Source: Pisaster brevispinus (lineage: Eukaryota > Echinodermata > Asteroidea > Forcipulatida > Asteriidae). From it: a stretch of 64,000 bases of DNA. The notes beneath the pieces are model-generated. The model was given only the letters and a program-made list of their open reading frames with translations, was not told the DNA's origin and searched no databases. The translations under genes and the position numbers were made by a program. The stretch is taken from positions 6,039,001 through 6,103,000 of the forward strand of contig JAMKCF010000014.1 of NCBI GenBank assembly GCA_023634235.1, given 5' to 3'. The number at the start of each line of letters is the position of its first letter. The first letter of the stretch is position 1. Of the stretch, positions 22,084 to 34,238 are shown one piece after another.

Positions 22084-22649
22084 GGAAGAGAGAGAAGTTG
22101 TGCAACAACATAAGCATGCAATAGTTTATTATTGACATTTATAGTGTTGATGGTTGAGGCAATGAAACTCATAGATTATTTATATTTTTTGTTTATTTGT
22201 AGTATTTCAATAAGCTGCAACCAAAGATCAACAATGGAAAATTATACATGCATTTCAACAAGGTTGAGACTACATGAATGCCTTAATGGCAACATATTAC
22301 TGTCCACTCATGTTATCTTATATTAATATTATGAGCAAGGATTTCAAGAGGGTTCAGGTATAATGAATGGAAATCTTCTGTTTGACAAACTGTGTTGTAG
22401 AGTGAGCCTAGGTATTAATGATATCCGTCTGTTCGTCACATTCAGAATAAATGGTAAAGTTTTAGCAATATTGTTAATTGTTAGCAGTGAAGATGAACTG
22501 CTAAGGCTCTTAGATAATCAACACAATATGCATCGATTTGATATGCATAAGTGCAGTCAGCACCAACAAGTTTTGGCCTATTAAAATTGTGGTCGTCCTT
22601 TCTACAGTAGATAGATGTTCTATACAGCACTATAGAAACTTGTGTCAAC
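22084..22649 (+). other. Presumed 3' UTR and flank of the host gene
   Basis: AT-rich sequence after the TGA at 22081. AATAAA at 22446-22451 is the best polyadenylation candidate; no transcript evidence is available. Confidence 0.35.
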
Positions 22650-22765
22650 AAATGACTGGCAACTACAGCTACGGCTAAGGTTGTTGCTAAGAATGTACTG
22701 TACATGTACTTCAATGACATGGAAATCTATCTGTAGCCGTAGCCTCAAAGTCGGACATGGCCGTA
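22650..22765. mobile_element. Degenerate copy of the CCGTGTCCG MITE
   Basis: The right end reads, on the minus strand, GGCCATGTCCGACTTTGAGG then CTACGGCTACAGATAGAT, like the intact element at 25676. The left end keeps only ACTACAGCTACGGCTA. Confidence 0.5.
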
Positions 22766-23289
22766 CTACTAGAGGGATTAGACAAGGATGTTAGATATAA
22801 ATATGCATTGTTGTTTATTATTGCTGCAGAAATCATGGCTTTGAAGATAATAGCCAACAAATGGATCTGTAACTGAAATCAAAAGTGCCCAATATGTATG
22901 CTGATCTGATGACACAACTATCTTTGCTAAAGACAAAACTCCATTGCGGGTAAATTGTTTAAGTATAGTCCATTTAGAGGTAAACTTACACAGAATATTT
23001 ATGGCTGGGCAGTGGAAATAATGTTTTCAAATTCGCTGGTATTAAATTGCCAATGGACCCAATTAAGTGCTTAGGTGTGTGATTGGCAGAATCAAAACAA
23101 TAGGCCTATTTCAGGAACTGACAAAACATAACTTGTAGAATGTAGCAGTGACTTATTAAACTAATCAACACTCAACTGCATGTCGTACACACTGGCTGAT
23201 ACATGAGGCAGTAAAACTATTCTAAGAACAAAACATTGCTGTACTTTTATGAAAAAACTAGAGCTGTTTGTTCAGTTGCAAACGAAACA

Positions 23290-24560
23290 CAGAGCTGTTC
23301 CTTTGAAAACTCCACCTTTAAGGTGACGTCATACATGTATGTGACATAAATTTGATAACATCGTTATAACAGGATCTCAAATTTTGAATATAACACATTC
23401 CGGCATGAATGCATGCAAGGTTTCGGTTTCAGTTTGATTTCTGTATATATACAGAAATCAAACTGAAGCCTTGAAAGATCTATATATCTATATATAGATC
23501 TTGTAAATCAAACTGCACCCTTAAAGTGTTGTCAAGTGACTCTTGATGACATCATTGTAATGTGACCTCAAATTGTAGATGTAAGACTTCCCAGCTTGAT
23601 TACATGCATGGTTTCAGCTTGATTGCAAATTTGTTTCTGTATGTAAAGATCTTGTAAATCTGTACCTTTCAGGTGTCATCGCGTGACACTTGTTGACGTC
23701 ATTAGAACAGGACCTGAAATTTTGGGTGTAACACATGATCCCGGCTTAAATGCATGCAAAGTTTCTGCTTGATCGCGCAATTAGTTCTGTATACATAGAT
23801 CTTTTATTACTGCACCTTTAAGGTGATGTCACGTGACACTTGACACCGTCATTAGAACAGGACCTTAAATTTTGGATGTTACACATCCCGGCTTGAATAC
23901 ATGCAAAGATTCAGCGTGGTCGTGTTTTTTGTCTTGTAAATATAAATCTTTTAAAAATGCACCTTTAAGGTGACGTCTGGAATGCTTGATGACATCATAG
24001 TGATGCAATTATATACTCTTTCTTTGAAAGGCCCAGGGGTCACACTTTATTTCTACAAAGTGCAAGACGTTCTTTTTAAGTTTGTAAAACCATAGGGCCT
24101 ACATACAATCCGTTAGAGGGCGTTCTCTGGAAGCCGAGAACCCATGTGGTAGGTGATCTGGAAGTTTTTCCAACAGTGCCCGCTATTGTTCTGATAGTAA
24201 TGTGTGCGGCACAGAGCAGGGAATTGCGATAGTTGAGTGATAATGAACAACAACGTTTACAAAGTTTAATGTTTCAAAATTTTGTATCATCAGTGTCCGG
24301 TTTCGACCGGAAGTAAAGGTCACATGGGGTCACACTTCACGTAAGATTTGCAAAAAAATCAAGGGCTTTCATATGGTGCAAGATCTTGTGTGTATCATTA
24401 ATGGTTCTCTAGAAATGACTTTTTACAATATTTCACATTATTTTAAAACTTTAATGTTATGAAGTCACCGACGACGTCATCATCCCCCAAAAGTTGTGGT
24501 TTCGTCTAAACAAAGTTGTTCCAGCTTGCTGCGCTGCTGGAACAGCTACAAGTGAATCTT
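23290..24560. repeat. Diverged long tandem/dispersed repeat block
   Basis: Four to five diverged units of roughly 150-180 bp share CACCTTTAAGGTGACGTCA, then TCATTAGAACAGGACCT and CCGGCTTGAATGCATGCAA. The right part carries TCCGGTTTCGACCGGAAGT and GGTCACATGGGGTCACAC. The same family recurs at 41200-41570 and 49560-51720. No coding content. Confidence 0.75.
23428..23467. repeat. 40-bp perfect palindrome
   Basis: The arms TTCAGTTTGATTTCTGTATA and their exact complement meet with no spacer at 23447/23448. A second AT-rich near-palindrome (AGATCTATATAT...) follows at 23479. Neighbouring tandem units have only one arm, so this is a local inverted duplication. Confidence 0.95.
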
Positions 24561-25675
24561 GACCTGACATGAATCTTGACATGAATCTTGACCTGTCTGT
24601 TTTAGCTATTAACAAACCAAATTCCAGCTTGTATTATTTTAGGCCATGTGTACGACATCTAATAAATATTAAATAAGACAAAAAACATTTACATGACAAC
24701 AGACTATCACGTGTAATGTTTGTCGACAAGAAAAGCATATGAAAGACAATGAAAGCTAGATAATGCGAAAACAGTCAGAATGTATAAGTGTGCATGAACT
24801 AGTTGCTTTTTCAATTTTCTAGTAAAGACAGGTTGAGTGATTGAAGTTTTAATTACTCAGATCATTCCAAGTTGAACTATACTCTTTTGCTGCTATGTTC
24901 TTTGGTGAGAAACAAACGGATTTGTCTCTACAGTACTTTTAGTATTGTATAAATGAACGTTAAAGTAAAAATGAGCAGCTGAGTAATGTGTAATCATAAA
25001 TTTATACCTAAATTGACCCAGATTCAGATAATAAAGGTAAATGATTTGTAACATTTAAAAGATTACATCATAATGGGTCTTGTGTGTTCACCAATACCAG
25101 CATTAGAAATTATGTAAGCAGCTCCTCTTTTGCAATGTGAGAAGTTTGTTACATGTGACAAGGAACCACCCCATATAAGAATCAAATAATTTAGATGCGG
25201 AAGAACTAAAGAGTTAGAAAGTGTTAGTAAAATATAAACCAGGTTTTAATTTCCTAAGACGATTAAATACCAATATTTATAGCTATTACTGGTAACTTTA
25301 CTTATATGATTTTTCCAGGATAAATTGTCTTGACACCATGAAAATTTGCATGTGTTAATTTTTTGAGCCCCACTTCATCTAAAACTAGAGGCAGATTGCA
25401 CATATCTGTTTTGGGCTGCACAGAATATCATATAATTAATATGTAACTTTTTAGCTTTAAGGCATGTTCTTACTTTTACAAGTTTCATAATTAGATTGTT
25501 AACAGATGCATTCACATTTCTGTGACTGAAGACTAAACTTATACATCGGCAAAAAGACAGAATCAGATAATAGCTCTAGCTCAATGGAACTTGATTGGAG
25601 AATGATGCTGGTTGAGGTACTGCAGAAATGCAAAGAGAGAATCAGAGATATTCAAGACTATTAGGCCGTGTCCGA
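24561..25675. other. No gene seen
   Basis: AT-rich sequence with no recognised coding region or repeat. Confidence 0.4.
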
Positions 25676-25790
25676 AACGGCTACTTCGGCTACAGCTACA
25701 GCTAGATCAGCGTGTCTGCCAGTGTTGAAGAATAGGCAGACGCGCGCGATCTAGCCGTAGCTGTAGCCAAAGTCGCCGTTTCGGACACGG
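25676..25790. mobile_element. 115-bp foldback MITE with 43-bp TIRs
   Basis: 25676-25718 (CCGTGTCCGAAACGGC...) is the near-exact inverse of 25748-25790, with about four mismatches and a 29-bp centre. Both arms contain GGCTACAGCTAC. No clear target duplication. A decayed relative is at 22650. Confidence 0.9.
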
Positions 25791-26229
25791 AAGAGGAACT
25801 ATGATGTTGGTGAGTTGGAGGTCTTAGGTCAGTAGAGAGAAGTGATGATAGCAAACTTGGTTAGCTAAGGCTGGGATGCATTGAGCGATCCTCTAACATT
25901 GGAACCAACAAGATAAAATAAATGTTCCCTACTAACTCAGTTCAGTGAACACTCACTTCCACTTGATCATGTTCTAGTTTCCCATCTGAATTACTTGGAG
26001 CAAATAATTCCTTATAAGAGTCCAGCTTCTCTCCTGAAGTTGGTGACAGCAAGCCTAGTCATTGTAAAGCCCAAAAGCACTTCAGATGCATTCTTCTCCT
26101 TGTTGACCAGCATTGAGTCAGGGCTTTACAGTGCAGTAAAAATCAAAACTAATTTGTGAGATTGCAACCCTTGATGCTTAATTATACTTTTGGGATGTAC
26201 ACCTCCAGGCAATCTTACTGATCAAAAAT

Positions 26230-26450
26230 TAATCAATAGAAGTTATTTGTATAGTGCCAAAATAAATCTAAAGAGTTTGCTCCAAGGCGCTGAGGCACAA
26301 AATAAGTATTACTGGTGCCAAGCCTCCTGAAGCAGGTGGGCTTTCAAGAGTGTCTTGAAAGTGTTAACAGAACTAGTGTCTCTGATTAGGATCTGGGAAC
26401 AAGTTCAAATTTTGGGGGCTGGAAACTAAGAAGGCCTCTTATTAGCAAAG
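26230..26450. repeat. Dispersed repeat with SINE/LINE-type 3' core
   Basis: TTATTTGTATAGTGCCA followed by CCAAGGCGCTGAGGCAC resembles the tail core of the SINE at 46888 (TTTGTATAGCGCC...AAGCGCTTA). Its extent past 26450 is unclear. Confidence 0.45.
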
Positions 26451-28204
26451 GAAAATCAACAGGTTTTGTGCTCAACTAAGTGTAAAGAACAGGATCGAAG
26501 CACGTGATAGAAGCTGCCTACACCAAGGACTAACTTGGCTATAATTTGATATGTTGTGTTCTTCACAGCATGCACTACAAGCGTCTTTCCATTGGTCAAG
26601 TATGCTCCGAGGTCAAAGAGGAAAAGGATGGTAATGCTAGGATTCTTCATGGTCACCAATCATGTCATTGTTGACCCGAAGGTCAGCACTTGGAAACACT
26701 TGAATGCAGACTGCAAACTGCATTTACTCATATAAGAGAGTGACCAAATACTGATTGATCACATTGATGAGAGTGACTTTAAGATAATTTCGCTAACATT
26801 GGTTTCACTGACCAAGTGATGTCCCAAGATGAACATGCTCTGGATTGTGAAGCTTTATAAGAGCAGCATCTTAATGCAGTCATGTGATCATATTTACCTG
26901 GCTGTAGCTGTTTAGGAGTGGCTGGAGCTAATTAATACCAGTTGCAGACAAACTGCATGATCATTACTTGAACGTTTGAATGTTTGAATGCCATTTCGCT
27001 ATTTCTGAGAACTGCCTGGTTTTCGCATGGAGTGCCATGTTCATCCCAACAATATAAATTGGAAATTTGTGTTCATACATTTACCACACTGCCTTGTCCT
27101 GCCTCAAATGGCTGTTTTAAGGCCTTGTCTCCACACTTTTATGGTTTGTTTCAAAACCGCTTTGACCTTCATCAAACCCTACAACCCCTTGACGTACCCT
27201 CAGAATCAGATTGTATCTGAACCTCTGTTTATGGCTTGAGTTTAAATACAGCCCCAATTAGAATGCATGATGTACTGTGAACGAACATGGAGGTAGGAAT
27301 GGAATAAACAGCAAGAGTGACCATCTTGACAGTGAGTGCCTAAATAGCTTTGTCAAATATTGTGTGCAAGCACGGCAGCTCTGACCATGTTGCCAGATAT
27401 ACACTAATCCAGCGAGACAAATTCAGACTAACATGCAAGGTTGCCAATTTTCTTGGATAGAATATGAGATTATCTACTTTGGAAGGGACAAGTAGGGTTG
27501 TGGCTGCGTTATAAATGTGTAAGTTTCACAATGATAGCGGGACAGGATTAGCAAGCTACATGTAGCTGTAATCAAACTCTAGCCATAAACACAGGTTCCC
27601 ATGTAAACAGGAATGGCCAATTGTTAAATTGAAAACAGTCCTGGCATCGTGGTAGTGAATCAGGCACAACGTGTACATGTTTTGTTTATGACTATAGCTT
27701 TGTAAAAGTGAAGGCACAAAAATTAATGAACAGAGAGGTTTTTATTCTTAAGAAATTGTTGCAAAATGTTAGTGGATTTTGAAAGATTTACTGTAATTTG
27801 TTTGCGTATACACACTGTACGTGTTTAGGCTACATCCCTACCACAAATACATGTCACACAAATTGTATATTATACACTTTCACCGAAAGTCTGGGATTAA
27901 CACTTTCACAAAGAGGACAATATTCACAGCCGGTTTCAATTATGTAATACATAAACCAGAGAAATCAAACCTGTCTGTTATAAATGTGCATTCAAATTTA
28001 TTTTAGGACTGGTATTAAACTGTAAGCCCTGCCCTCACAGGTGTTATACATATCACCCAAGGCTCCTTTTTCCAGTAAACAAACCAGTAGCCCAATAACT
28101 CTCATGAACCACTCACCACTGGAAATTCTCAAAGTTTTCCGCACTCACTGCAGGATTAATTTAAAAAACGTTTTTGAATTTTTTTGTAGTCAAGAATATC
28201 GTAG
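26451..28204. other. No gene seen
   Basis: Short open frames at 26984-27239 and 27821-28006 show no family resemblance. No strong repeat was seen. Confidence 0.4.
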
Positions 28205-28512
28205 TCGCAATGACTTAATAATAATAATAATAATTTATTGATTTATAGTGCGCCCATTATGTAAATTTTTTACAAGCGCAGAACAAAACAATCAAGAAAT
28301 AATTAAACAAATGACAACAATAAAAAAGGACAATGATTAGTGAGCTAATTAAACAGAAAAATCACAAAATGAACACAACCAATGAGTTAACCAAGTAAAG
28401 AAATGTAGCTTTTGTTCATTGTGACCCTTGGCCATAAGCCATGACCAGAAATCTCCCTTAACATGCTGGAATCTTGGACTTAACTCCCGTGTTGAATACA
28501 ATGGTGGAAGAA
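28205..28512. repeat. SINE tail plus SINE-like repeat copy 3
   Basis: 28208-28275 starts with AATAATAATAATAAT then TTTATAGTGCGCCCATTAT and ACAAGCGC, like the tail of the 46.9-kb SINE. 28425-28512 (TTGGCCATAAGCC, TGCTGGAATCTTGG, TTGAATACAAT) is the third copy of the repeat at 1430. It borders the gag fragment directly. Confidence 0.55.
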
Positions 28513-28547
28513 TTTTCAACAGTTAGGGTCTCCATCCACTTAGCCCA

Positions 28548-29215
28548 GATTACAGTGAAGAGACTGCCACCAAACTAAAGGAACTGAAATTACAGATTGA
28601 GAAAGAACAGCGTTTGAAAACCAAAGCTAAATTAAAACAAACTCAATCATCAGCAGGCTGGACTTCATCCCAGAGCAAACCCTTTGACCTAAGTAAACAC
28701 ATCAGACTTGTTCCTCCTTTTCGGGATAAGGAAGTAAATAAGTACTTTTCACATTTTGAAAAGGTAGCTGATAGGCTCAGTTGGCCGTCGGACATGAATA
28801 TGTTATTACTTCAAAGTGTCCTGACAGGAAAAGCTCAGAAAGTCTATTCAGCCTTACCTGTAGAACAGAGTTCAGATTACAAGGTAGTTAAAGCTGTTAT
28901 ACTCAAAGCTTACAAGCAGACATTTAGGAGTAAGAGAAAGCAGGATAATCAGAATTACATTGAGTTTTCCTGTGATAAGGAAGATCTCTTTGATAGATGG
29001 TGTAATTCTTCAATGACTTTGCTAAACTTAGACAGTTCATGCTCTTGGAGCTTGTGTACCTGATAATGTCAAAGCTCATCTAATGGAGCAACAAGGGAAG
29101 TACACAAAGCAGCAGTTAATGGCTGATGATTATGTGTTAATGCATAAATGTAAGAGAAGGTGCGCTTAACCAAAATCGGCCTAAAGCACCTATGGGACCA
29201 ATACCTCCCTTACAA
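28548..29215 (+). pseudogene. Ty3/Gypsy gag fragment (Gmr1-like element, 5' piece)
   Basis: An open frame from 28548 to 29063 carries gag-type sequence: HIRLVPPFRDKEVNKYFSHF, then LLLQSVLTGKAQKVYSALPV and FDRWCN. A frameshift near 29040 shifts the rest (QQLMADDYVLMHK) to another frame. The nucleocapsid knuckles and protease that should follow are missing; the ATGGTA array begins instead. It belongs by family and orientation with the pol piece at 34350-36280. Confidence 0.75.
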
Positions 29216-29221
29216 AAAAAA

Positions 29222-30240
29222 TCAATGGTAATTGTATGGTAGCCAATGGTACTGAATGGTAATCAATGGTATTGTATGGTATGCAATGGTATGTGCCAAT
29301 GGTATTGAATGGTAACAGTTTAACTCAATGGTAACCATATGGTCGCCAATGGTACCGAATGGTAAACAATGGTATTGTATGGTATGTGCCAATGGTATTG
29401 AATGGTAACATTTTAGGTCAATGGTAACCATATGGTAGCCAATGGTACCAAATGGTAACCAATGGTACATTGCAATGGTATTGAATGTAAAAATTTGAGG
29501 TCAATGGTAACCGTATGGTAGCCAATGGTACCAAATGGTAACCAATGGTAGTATACGGTACATTGCAACGGTATTGAATGTTAAAATTTGAGGTCAATGG
29601 TAACCATATGGTAGCCAATGTTGGCAAATGGTACCAAATGGTAACCAATGCTAGTATACGGTACATTGCAACGGTATTGAATGTTAAAATTTGAGGTCAA
29701 TGGTAACCATATGGTAGCCAATGTTGGCAAATGGTACCAAATGGTAACCAATGGTAGTATACGGTACATTGCAACGGTATTGAATGTTAAAATTTGAGGT
29801 CAATGGTAACCATATGGTAGCCAATGTTGGCAAATGGTACCAAATGGTAACCAATGGTAGTATACGGTACATTGCAGTGGTATTGAATGTTGAAATTTTT
29901 AGGTCAACTGTAACTGTATGTAAGGTACCTGTCCATGGGATTGAATGGTAAATTTGAGGCAATGCTAACTGTACAGTAACTATTGGTATTGTCAATGGAA
30001 ATGAATGGTGGATTTTTTGTTTAATGGTAAGCGTACTTAAGCCAATGGTACCAAATGGTATTTATTGGTAATGTACGGTACCTGTCAATAGAATCGAATG
30101 GTGAAATTTTAGGTAACTGTACAGAAGCCAATGTTAACGAATGGTACTTCTATGGTAGACAATGATATCAAATGGTACCAAAGCAATGTATGGTAGTCAA
30201 TGGTACGTGGCAATGATATTAAACGGTGACAATTCTGCCA
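29222..30240. repeat. ATGGTA-rich array with 103-bp higher-order units
   Basis: Short words AATGGTA, AACGGTA and CAATGGTAACC repeat throughout. The word GAGGTCAATGGTAACC recurs at about 29497, 29590, 29693 and 29796 with steps of 93, 103 and 103 bp, so three to four long units sit inside the array, which becomes irregular after 29900. Minus-strand open frames here are repeat artefacts. It lies at the 3' side of the Tnp2 gene. Confidence 0.9.
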
Positions 30241-31404
30241 AGGGTGATTATGCTTCACTTTCAAATCACTAAATGACACTGGAATAAGAAATTATTAACA
30301 ATTTGTTTATCAATATTAAAAAAATTATTTCATATTTATTTTAACAACTCCAGTTGTGCAAAATTATAGTACCAATACTTAAATTAAATTCAAGAATATC
30401 TTTTTGTTTTTTTGTCAGAGACAAAACAGTACATACATGTAGTTTACCCCCGTGCCCCCTAAAAATTTACCCTAGTTACGCTGCTGGTTCCAGCATGTAT
30501 TTTACTGATCTGAAACACAAAAATACAAACCTTGTTCACTTTAGACACTACAGGACAGTCAAGGAGCTTTTGTAAATAATTCTCATTAAAGTGATACTTA
30601 GAACATTCTTCTGAAATTCATTTGATTGGTAATTTTACCCACTTTTACATGTACAATATGTTACATTTTAATCACACTTTGAGTAAAGTTCATGAGATAC
30701 ATGTACATGTACACATTACAAACTAAAAGTTTCACGTACCGGTTTTTTTGCATTTTTATATAGATGTAGACTCTAACGAATCTACTACAGCAAAAATTGT
30801 ACCAGGCGCTAAGCCTGGATGATATACAAAATAAATGGCATTATGTCCTTATGGCAAATTCCATGAAGAGGTGGACATGAACCTCAACACAAAACAAACT
30901 TGGGTAAGTTTAGATTGCAGTGAAATATATTCATTGTCTTAATATTTTCTATCCTAATACAAATCATATTAGGTGAAGTTATTAGTTATAATTTTATTAA
31001 ATAATGTTGAAGGACATAGTGAGCCAACATAATAATACTTTCAATAGTGTGTGCATATAATTTTTTTTGAGAACTTCATCATTTGCTGAATTTGGCACCG
31101 ACTTACATTCTGTAAAAAATATATTAGTTATGCACATTGAAATAGAAGAATTTTCAGTCATTATCCTATTGGGCCTGTGCTATGTAATTGGCTACAAATA
31201 TTCATGTACAAACGTTGGAATTGTCGACATGTTAGTGTTTGGTATATTTACAGCCATCAAAATAACATGGCTGAGAAGATATTTAAAATAAACTTTTACC
31301 TGTAGTTAATCACGATTACGTGAGAAACAATATTGTTCAAAAAACTAAGAAACAAAAGTCTCTTCAGCTATACATACTTTTACATACAATTATAAACAAT
31401 TCCC
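30241..31404. other. Non-coding flank 3' of the Tnp2 gene
   Basis: AT-rich. A 74-codon plus-strand frame at 31067-31291 is unrecognised. A clear transposon terminus was not found. Confidence 0.4.
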
Positions 31405-33675
31405 CTAATCATGCTCATATTTATTTGGCAAAACAACAACAGACATTGCGTTTCCACTCTTCTTGCAAACCACACACTTCTCATGTATATCAGCTACAGT
31501 GACGGCCCTTGGTGCAAGTCCTTCAAATGAAACAGTGTGAATGTGATCGGATCTTACACCAAGCTGCCTGTCTGCAAAAAGATAGCACTGATTCCTCCTC
31601 ATTTCATTGACAATTACAACTGGTGAACCTTGACACATACATAAATCAGCACAAAAACATTGTACTTCCAAAATTACAAAAGCTTTGATGCTACAGATGG
31701 TACCATCATTAAGCTGGATCACAGAATTATTCCGTTTGGATGATCTCTGATAGTCCGCACAGTGAAATAATCTATTACCATACTGAAATCTGTCATAATA
31801 ATGGGCTTCTTCCGATCTCAGCTGGTCACCAATTAAATTATCTATAGCTATCCTGTCTGAAATATTAAGTTGCTTAATGTTAGCCTTTCCCAACAACTGC
31901 ACATCCCCAATCTTCCTTCTTCCTACTGGTTGGTATGACCCAATGTGTGTCATTTTGGCATATAACTGTTTGCAAGCTGGTGTTGCCTCAGCCATGCATT
32001 GTTTGGCCAACCGCTGTGTACCTTTGAGGATTTGAAACCTATGTGCTAACTGTTGGGGAACATACTGTGTTCCATGAATCAATTTCAACAGGACTCGGTT
32101 ATTACCCTCAAATGGGAAGGCTGAATTTGACCAAGCAGGTCCCCAAGCAGAAACGCTCTCTGGAAGATGGCACAATTGATGAACATTAAACGATACATGT
32201 TCTTTACCATACAGAGTGGCTGTCAATATTATGAACTTTTTCAAAGCAAGTTCAGCCATTTCAAGATCATCTTCTTTTACTTCATTTTGTAAGAGCTTAT
32301 AAACAGCAAACACAAGTAAGAACCAGTGGTTCAGGAACTTGGTAGGCAATAGTCCCTGCAAAACAAATAGAGAATAATAAAGTAAAAATGATCTCCATTC
32401 AGAGGCCTTCCAGAACTTCCTAGTATCCAACTTTCTTGGGACTCTAGTTAGTTCATGCGGTGGATTAATTTTCAGAAGTCTTTGATTTACATCACGTATC
32501 ATCGTTCCTATATACCACCTTTGACCATGATTGTGGCTGTCAAACCAAAGGCTTACAAACTGCCTGACTACCCCAAGTAGCACACAGTGCATATAATCTA
32601 CTGCAAATCCCTTAATCACATCAAAATGTGGAAAAAACATCAATGGTGATGGACCCTTAATGCCAAATACTGGTTCCCCAGAGGCTACAGACTCTATGAC
32701 ATGCTCTTCATGCACTTCCAAAGTGCGCAGTTCTGGCTCTGGGTTACAAAATGGATAGCATCTGACAAATCCATTTCCTTTTGGAACACGCTCACCCGAA
32801 TGATAGCACCAGTCACACCCATACAAACCATTGAACTGTGTACTGTTGCGAACAGGTGGTCTTGCAATGGAGTCACACGAACCACAAACAAAAAAAACCC
32901 TGCTATTTTCCAACTGTCTGGTCAAAGGATTTTTCCATTGAAATCCTTGTTCAGCCAAAGCAATGGCTTCATCCCTTAGTGGTTGTAAGAATGTGTTCAT
33001 GTTTGGCTTTTGTCCAAACCACAATCCTGTTAAGAGGACATTCCTTCTCCTGTCATCATACTTCAATTCATTTATACTGCACTGTACCGGCCATAATGAA
33101 CAGTTTGTAGATTTGAAGACTGGAACTCCATCTATGTTAAACATGAGTGTAAAATCTTCATCTGTGATAACATCATACATTAATGACCTGACTTTCTGCC
33201 CTGTGCACACATCAGTGAAATTACTAGAAGTTAGCAACTCGGATTTGATGATACGATTTTTTACAACATCAGTACATTCCAACAAATCCTTCATTTGATG
33301 CTGCAGGGGAACTGATATGAAAAAATTTCCCTCTGCCTTACTTTGTTTGGCATTATACTCTGCTTCACATTCTGGGCAATGACCTTCCTGCTGTAGCTGG
33401 CTTTGTTTTCCCAAGTAAAACATACATTCTGCACAGTATATATGAATGTTAATATTCTGTACAATCCCACTTAACTCCTTTGTAAAAAGATACTTGGACT
33501 TGGGCAGAATTCCAGGAAACATAATGTTAAACATTTTCATGAGATCATGAAGTCCATCACCACTCACGCCATGCTGGAAGATATAGGAGAGGATCAGTAC
33601 TCTTGCTTGATTGTTAGTCACTTCACAACCTGGGTAAAGAGCATCATCATCTTCTCTTTGGAACTGATCATCGAC
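31405..33675 (-). CDS. Tnp2/EnSpm (CACTA)-type transposase, main exon
   Basis: One uninterrupted minus-strand frame gives 738 codons from a GTG at 33619-33621 to a stop at 31405. The true exon extends to an acceptor (TACATTACAG) whose first base is 33675, adding acidic residues in frame. Numbering from 33621, a CxxC...CxxC zinc-ribbon-like pair is at 63-85, a Tnp2-like core starts near FNIDGVPVF (Asp164) and continues through VDYMHCVLLGVV (Asp342) to FPFEGNN (Glu505), a plausible DDE triad. CGSC and CDWC pairs lie at 246 and 269. The C-terminus has a CVVC knuckle. The family is the animal branch of CACTA transposases. Lack of stops over 2.2 kb suggests recent activity or selection. Termini were not located. 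Confidence 0.85.
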   Translation of the reverse strand, partial: VDDQFQREDDDALYPGCEVTNNQARVLILSYIFQHGVSGDGLHDLMKMFNIMFPGILPKSKYLFTKELSGIVQNINIHIYCAECMFYLGKQSQLQQEGHCPECEAEYNAKQSKAEGNFFISVPLQHQMKDLLECTDVVKNRIIKSELLTSSNFTDVCTGQKVRSLMYDVITDEDFTLMFNIDGVPVFKSTNCSLWPVQCSINELKYDDRRRNVLLTGLWFGQKPNMNTFLQPLRDEAIALAEQGFQWKNPLTRQLENSRVFFVCGSCDSIARPPVRNSTQFNGLYGCDWCYHSGERVPKGNGFVRCYPFCNPEPELRTLEVHEEHVIESVASGEPVFGIKGPSPLMFFPHFDVIKGFAVDYMHCVLLGVVRQFVSLWFDSHNHGQRWYIGTMIRDVNQRLLKINPPHELTRVPRKLDTRKFWKASEWRSFLLYYSLFVLQGLLPTKFLNHWFLLVFAVYKLLQNEVKEDDLEMAELALKKFIILTATLYGKEHVSFNVHQLCHLPESVSAWGPAWSNSAFPFEGNNRVLLKLIHGTQYVPQQLAHRFQILKGTQRLAKQCMAEATPACKQLYAKMTHIGSYQPVGRRKIGDVQLLGKANIKQLNISDRIAIDNLIGDQLRSEEAHYYDRFQYGNRLFHCADYQRSSKRNNSVIQLNDGTICSIKAFVILEVQCFCADLCMCQGSPVVIVNEMRRNQCYLFADRQLGVRSDHIHTVSFEGLAPRAVTVADIHEKCVVCKKSGNAMSVVVLPNKYEHD

Positions 33676-34238
33676 CTGTAATGTACCAGTACCAGACAGT
33701 TAATGAAATGTTTGATGACATGTTTGTTAATAATGTGTCCTTCATTTAAAGGTACACTACATCATTGGTCTTTGGACGAATGCATGTGTGGTATGTGTAT
33801 CAATTGAAATGTTCATTTCTCTTCTTTCGGAGAAAACAATTTCTTTTACAAGTAGATTTTTTCATTTGTTTTAAAATTAATTTCAAAGAAAAAAATCAAT
33901 AAGTGTCCTCTTTTTTTCCGCCAAATCTGAGGGCCACTTGGAGGGGTTTTGTAAATTTTGAAAATTAAAACCAACTAATAACTGGAAAAATCCCTTGGTC
34001 AACAAAACCACAGATATAATTAGGTTGTCATATGTACATGTAAGTGGACACTGTACACAGAGTATCTACCTTCCTTTTCTGGCAGTTTTGCAGTTCTCGT
34101 TAGCTACTTTTCTTCACGAGAGATAAGCAGCAATTAACCAAAAATATATCAGTACAAGTAATTAATATTTTGAGTCACAGTTCCTAGAATACTTTATATA
34201 TCACAGTTTGGAAACAACAATAATTTATTTGTGCTTAC
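33676..34238 (-). other. Intron of the Tnp2-type gene
   Basis: GT-AG intron inferred between the two exons; no recognised content. Confidence 0.5.

Noticed and set aside
26984..27239. Two overlapping 70-78-codon frames
   Set aside because: No recognisable domain, no splice signals and no repeat relation; probably chance in a lower-stop stretch.
29222..29995. Minus-strand frames of 62-103 codons with YHLVPL-type repeats
   Set aside because: They follow the ATGGTA array and its 103-bp period and have no coding character beyond the repeat.
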